Assembly: GCA_949358305.1 (NCBI GenBank)
Contig: CASHSZ010000084.1
Span: 235,647-299,646 of the forward strand
DNA length: 64,000 bases
Reading direction: 5' to 3'
From: Strigamia acuminata
Taxonomy: Eukaryota; Arthropoda; Chilopoda; Geophilomorpha; Linotaeniidae
In this document: in pieces, positions 59,381 through 64,000 of the stretch
Numbering within the stretch: the stretch's first letter is position 1
Layout: each line of letters starts with the position of its first letter
Translations under genes and position numbers: made by a program
Notes under the pieces: generated by a model
Database searches by the model: none
What the model saw: only the letters and a program-made list of their open reading frames with translations
Told to the model about the DNA's origin: nothing

Positions 59381-61759
59381 AAATTCCTTGTTTCGGCTGG
59401 ATTTAAAGTGAAGAACGTTCGTCAGGCGTAGACACGGCGAATCCTCGTCATTGTCACACCGACAAACACAGAATTGAAACCGTAAGTTTCCCTGCAACGA
59501 TGACTTATTGAAGCGGATGTTTTTTATTTTTTATCGAACTCACCCGTTTTGTAGCAGTCACTTGTTGCTCGGTAAAGTTGGGAAAATCGATTAGCAGGCC
59601 CGTGATTCGTCTCGATGGTCGCCGATCGATCAGTGTTGGTCACTGGACCGGTGACACTGTTGGAATTGATTGGTTAAGTCACTAAGATTGGTCGGAGAAG
59701 TTTGTTTAATTACCTGCTTTCCGTGGCCAGTTTCAAGCAGTCATGTTGCGGTCTCCACCGATGAGAATCGTGGCGTTCATGTGACGTCACGAAATCTCGA
59801 GGAGGAGCGTACTCATGGCGACGGTCTCAGCACCGCAGCCGCGATTTTTAAGCAGGTTTTATTTCTCTGCCCGGGGATCGTGGGAGTTTTCGCTAAAAAA
59901 TTCGGAAAATTGTTGTGGCAATAAAATAATATTGTTTCGTGGTGTTTTTCCTGCGCTTTCTGAGAAAGATTGTCTCTTTAGGTTGGGAATTAGTTATTGC
60001 ACCAATTAGAGGGGTGAGGGTGTCGTGGGACCCAATCACAGGTCACGGGTCGAGGATTGTTCTTTGTTTAGACTCGAGGTTTCTTGTTTCTGGACATAGT
60101 CCCCGTGTGTCACTTGTTTTCGAGAGGGCGATCATACAGCATCAGCTGACTTTTTGCTTGTGTTCGTGTTCGAGAAAGTTTTGAGTTGCGATATGAGGGT
60201 AAGACACAAATTTATTTTCGGTTTGCATCATTTACTGTGGCCCTTTTTCTCGATAAAACCCGTGACCGATTGCTTTCTTTCGTACCCCAGCCCCGTTATT
60301 ACGTGCAACTTAGCGCTCGAGCAGGCAGTTTCGGCCGCCGCTCCTCGCTAGGAACGCAGGCGGATCAAAGTCATTTTGGCCGCCGCGATCGAATTGATTC
60401 ACTGAAACACTTGTGGTTTCGACCATTTAGTGTTCAGAAAACATTTTAAGAAGTATTTTGTGTGAAGAAAACCTGAAATTTTGGCGTTTTCTCTCACGAA
60501 GCGCTTCGTGATGCCTGGTGCGATTGGTTTCGGTTTGCCGTCCGTCCTCCATCTCGAATTTTCTATCACTTCGTTTCCCTTTTCTTTCTTCTTTTTCCGA
60601 TGTTTCTGTGAAAGGTTCTCTCGATTAGTTTTCCTTCTTCAATTCAGTTTTAATTTTTTTTTTTGTTTTATTTTTCATTTTTTTTTGATTACGTATCTTT
60701 TTTTTTGTTTTTGCCTCCATTCGCCGAGTCCCCGGTTTTTCTTTCTGAAATAAGTGGGTATCGGCGTCGAATTCGCGAGTCAGCTGGCAAAGGTTACACC
60801 GTGACCCACGCCTAACCCCTCGGAATTCGTGCATCCCTCGTTCCTATTGTCCCTAATTGAGGTCAACGACCTGCGCGCTGGTCACTTGAGTGGCCAGCGG
60901 CACGATCTGAGACCCTCAATCTGGGAAAACAATAGCGGGCGGTGAGGGGTTGTCGCCGCGGTAAGAGGAGCCGAGAAGTTCGCTTCCCGAATCACTCGCC
61001 GCCGCGGCGCGACCCGAAGAAATCAAAGTCCACTTCCGTTTGGAGTTTTTCGTTTTTCTTTTTAGTTTTTAACCCCTCCTTTGTTTATTTTGCCCCGAAC
61101 TCGAGTTTCTTTCTCGGCTGGCGCATCTAAATTCGTTTTTTTTTTAATTTGATAAGATTATTTGGTTTTATTTCTTTTCTCTTTTCGCTCGCGTTCAGGC
61201 AGAAAAGGTGTATCACTTTTTCGCTCGTTCGCATATTTCTTTTCAAGACGTCCTTTTTGTCACAATCGATGGTTTGTTCGTGTTTTCTGCGACTGAACTG
61301 GGTTCTGATTCAGGCGCCAGACTTCACCGACATGCCGGGCCGTTGTGCAGAACGGTCCGCCATGTTGGTTGCGGTTTGCATTGCCGTCACCATCCCTTGC
61401 CGTGTCGTGTGTGAAATTCTTACAACCATCATTTCTTAGACCAGGCACCACGCTTTGGTCAGGGTTTTATATCATCCTGATTCGGTTTAACGAATTCAGG
61501 AAATTATTTCGGCTTGCATCGCCGGAGCACCGAAAGTGGCTTCTGCCAGCTCGGTGTCTTCGACGGTTATGTAACATCCACTGACGTCATGTGTTTGCAC
61601 GTGATCAAGTGCTCGCGTGGGAGGTTGATTTTGTCGCCCCCTCGTGCCGGAATCCTCATTCATAGCCCTTACGTCACACTCTCAGCCCAACTTTTCCCCC
61701 CTTCCCCTTTCACTCCTTGATATAGTTTATTAATTTTTTTTATTTTTTATTTTATCTAG
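59381..61759 (+). other. Upstream region and probable intron of the right-edge gene
   Basis: No long coding frame. It holds a CRE-type palindrome TGACGTCA (59782-59789), a palindromic stretch around 59620-59665, a hairpin CTGGTCACT/AGTGGCCAG near 60878-60897, T-rich runs (60650-60715) and a donor-like CCGCG/GTAAGAGG near 60958. A polypyrimidine run ending TTTTATCTAG at 61759 is a strong 3' splice site, so 60960-61759 may be an intron. Confidence 0.45.
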
Positions 61760-64000
61760 AATTCGGGAAATGGTGGCGGCGACGGTGGCGAACAGTGGCA
61801 CATCTGCCCTGTTTGCTCGGGAGAGCGCTGGGAGACATCTGCGGGCGGATGGGATTCGCCGTGCGGCAACTGCCTCGGTATGGGGCTGGTGCATTTTTCC
61901 ATCCCCAGGCAGAGGTGGTATGCGCGCCACTCGCAGCGACCAGGCGGCGACCGGGGTCGCGCCCGTTCGATGGTATCATGGATGAGCGTCGACTCATGGG
62001 AGAGGCGGACGCAAGACCTGTTGCGACATGGGCATGCCCTCCTACCACGTGGTTTGACGGTGGAAGCTGTCAGAGCGCGGGACGGGCAGCCTGGTCCATC
62101 GGGTTCCGCTCCTTCGGCACCAAAGGTTCAGGCGGGGCGGGCGGCTTCAGCGGAGGCCCCAACCCAGCCGAACCCGAAGCGCCAGAAGCAAGAGCCAGCG
62201 CCGTCAAAGTGGACGGAGGAGATGACCGTACGGCTGGAGACCTCGCTAGCAGAGTGGCGGGCGTCCTACCCGCACGCGACTGCGGTTCAGATCGAGTCCG
62301 CAGGGAAGCTGCTGCGTCGTCGTATCAAGGACAACGCGAGGAAAGCGCGGTCCGCCGAGGCGGCGAGGCAAGCGGTGGCCGCAGCTGAAGCTGCCACTGT
62401 ACCACCGGTCGCTCAGCGGTCATGTGGGTCCGGTGACAACGAACTGGTCATTGTGTCCGTTCCTACGGTTGTCACCCTCCCCGTGATTGACAGTGCGCCG
62501 GAGCCCGCGCAGCAGATAGGGGTGGTCGGAGACGAGGTACAGGCTGATTCAGCAGTGTCCCTCGCTCTGGACCTTCCCAGAGTGTCTGACGAGCAGGTGG
62601 TCGAGATGCCCTCGGAGGAAGCCGGCTGCAGTGAGCAAGCAATCGCTTGCGCTTCACTCGCACTCGGAATCCCCGTGGCGCAGTTTGACGAGACGGGAGG
62701 ACTGCCCCATCACACTTGGGGTAGCCTCATGAATCTCGCGGGACGATCGGAGCCATCCACACCGCGGGAGGAATGTGTTGTTTCCCAGAGGCAGGACGGC
62801 GCTTGCGCCGAACTACCAATGGTGCAACCCCAGATGCCAGCGCCGGATGACGAGATGATGGAGTTGTCCGTCGCGGAGGACGATGTGCTGCAATTGTCTG
62901 TGTTAGAGGGTTTGTCTCTCGAAGCACAGCTGTTGCGGTGCGGCGACCCCGAGATGGTCGACGCAGGAGTAGAAGCTGCCGGAGGAGGCGAAGGCCCTTC
63001 CCAGGAACCACACCCCTCTGGACAGCACGAAGGGGCGGAGTTCTTGGAGCCCGTCGTGGGCCAGGTTCCGCTCGAGGTCGCCGACCTACCGCCTGGTGCT
63101 CCGGTGGTCTGCACGGCGCTTGTGCTGATGGCAGTCCCACGCCTCAAGCATGCGAACGCTGAGGTGGTGGCGCTCTGGGTTGCCGAAGCTAAGCGGTGGA
63201 GGGAACTTCACCTGCGCTTTGTGGACGCGGCCGGGAGCGACATCAGGACGACCAGAGCTATCGCCCTGATCCGACAGAGGATGTGGATAATCCTCAACAT
63301 CCCCCCTGTCGCATCGGCCGCAGCAAGGAGAATCAGGTGGTTCGAGACGGTGCGCATCGTCGCGTGGGCGGTGGGCACTGCCATGAACGCATGGTATCTC
63401 CACCTGCCATCCCCGTTCGTGGTCCAAAGTTGGACTCTAGAGCAGACGGTGGGGGCGGACCATGCAGATTTCGACCCGGCAATCTGCCGTGGCTACGTGG
63501 AGACGCTGGCCGGGCTCCCGAGGTTGACCAATAACTACGGTCACCAACGGATGTTCGTACCGGCGTCCCACGAGCCTGTGCCGATCGTGATGCCACCAGA
63601 GTTGGCGGCACACTCACCACCACCCCCGCCCACGTACGAAGAGGTGGTGATGAAGCGGGTGCATAGACGGAACGGTTATCCCGACCAATTTAGCCCCGAC
63701 GTCTGGGATCCGATCGAATCAACCCACGATGCTCGCAAGCTGAAGGGGAAGGGGAAGAAGTCCCGCACTGCTCAAACCATAGCGGCTTCGAGAGAAGAAG
63801 CGGCGGCGCGACGCGCCTTAGCCCCAGTCAAGACGACGACAACGGAGGAGGTGCCTCAGCTACCCCCCCAGTCGGCGTCAGCAACGGCAGGAGCGGTGGA
63901 GGCGGTGGAGGCGGAGGACGGACAACTGATACCCCCGCCGCCATCGATACGGTCTGTGCTGGAGGCGGCGAGAACGTCGCCAGCCCCAGCAAGACCCGCA
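61760..64000 (+). CDS. Large unidentified protein, open to the right edge
   Basis: The frame is open for 747 codons from just after an in-frame TAG/splice acceptor to the last base; the first in-frame ATG is at 61880. It starts with a CPVC ... CGNC pair that could bind zinc. A Myb/SANT-like helical piece follows (KWTEEMTVRLETSLAEWRA), then acidic and proline-rich linkers and a tryptophan-rich helical domain (about 63150-63470). PPPPPTYEEV contains PPTY, the WW-domain-binding late motif seen in some Gag and adaptor proteins. After that come a lysine-rich stretch and a proline-rich end. The high GC and CpG content differ from the AT-rich left side. It may be a host gene or a retroelement gag; I cannot assign it. 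Confidence 0.6.

Noticed and set aside
61600..64000. Possible relation of the right-edge protein to ORF3 block A (HLPxxxxxxW similarity)
   Set aside because: Only a short, low-complexity resemblance; not enough to claim homology.
1..64000. CRISPR arrays, tRNA or rRNA genes
   Set aside because: No spaced direct repeats or cloverleaf-like sequence seen; the tRNA-like matches are only 18-nt primer-binding sites.

Overview
This window looks like a repeat-rich region of an invertebrate nuclear genome, most likely an arthropod or a close relative. The evidence is the mix of elements: Ty1/copia, BEL/Pao, several Ty3/gypsy lineages, an env-bearing errantivirus-like element, a mariner-type foldback MITE and a CACTA/EnSpm-type DNA element. 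There are also low-copy protein genes with poly(A) signals, plausible splice sites, and a TATA box beside a heat-shock-element-like motif. I see no bacterial operon structure, CRISPR array, rRNA or tRNA gene.

Region 1 (1-5413): the 3' part of a copia element enters from the left edge (pol to 2415, probable 3' LTR from 2433). It is followed by the 3' end of a gypsy element: an unusual third ORF (2806-4161) and a 1078-bp LTR (4336-5413) that contains a row of RNA-like hairpins. Region 2 (5414-16980): AT-rich DNA with decayed minus-strand coding remnants (6954-7587 zinc-ribbon-like, 7729-7938), a diverged gypsy LTR, a complete BEL/Pao element (9375-15267) and short unidentified minus-strand ORFs.

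Region 3 (16976-48958) is a single nested stack. A copia element (C1, 225-bp LTRs, TSD ATATG) carries two insertions. Its 5' LTR was hit by a foldback MITE (17199-29872, TSD TA). The MITE was hit by a small non-autonomous gypsy element G1 (17255-29166, 184-bp LTRs, TSD CAATG). G1 was hit inside its protease by a complete errantivirus-like element (18369-27653, 352-bp LTRs identical by eye, TSD GCTG) with gag, pol, env and an extra ORF. The C1 RNase H region was hit by a CACTA-like element (33528-48057, TSD TA), and that was hit by a 12.9-kb gypsy element G2 (33858-46725, 821-bp LTRs, TSD AAGT) with gag, pol and an 885-aa third ORF.

Region 4 (48959-55182): two tandem minus-strand leucine-rich-repeat genes that share an upstream heat-shock-element-like motif. 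The first is intact; the second is broken by a 965-bp solo LTR and an 11-bp duplication. Region 5 (55183-59380): an internally deleted gypsy remnant on the minus strand, abutting a plus-strand gypsy RT/RNase H reading frame that is open but lacks nearly all catalytic acidic residues. Region 6 (59381-64000): a GC-richer stretch leading to a probable 3' splice site at 61759, then an open frame of at least 747 codons that runs off the right edge (zinc-ribbon-like start, PPTY motif), which I cannot identify.

The strongest candidate for something undescribed is the gypsy lineage represented by the 2806-5413 fragment, G2 and the solo LTR at 52782-53746. Its LTRs begin TGTGGTGAY, it carries a conserved non-envelope two-domain ORF3 next to the 3' LTR, and its LTRs contain clusters of short hairpins whose stems differ in sequence but keep pairing.
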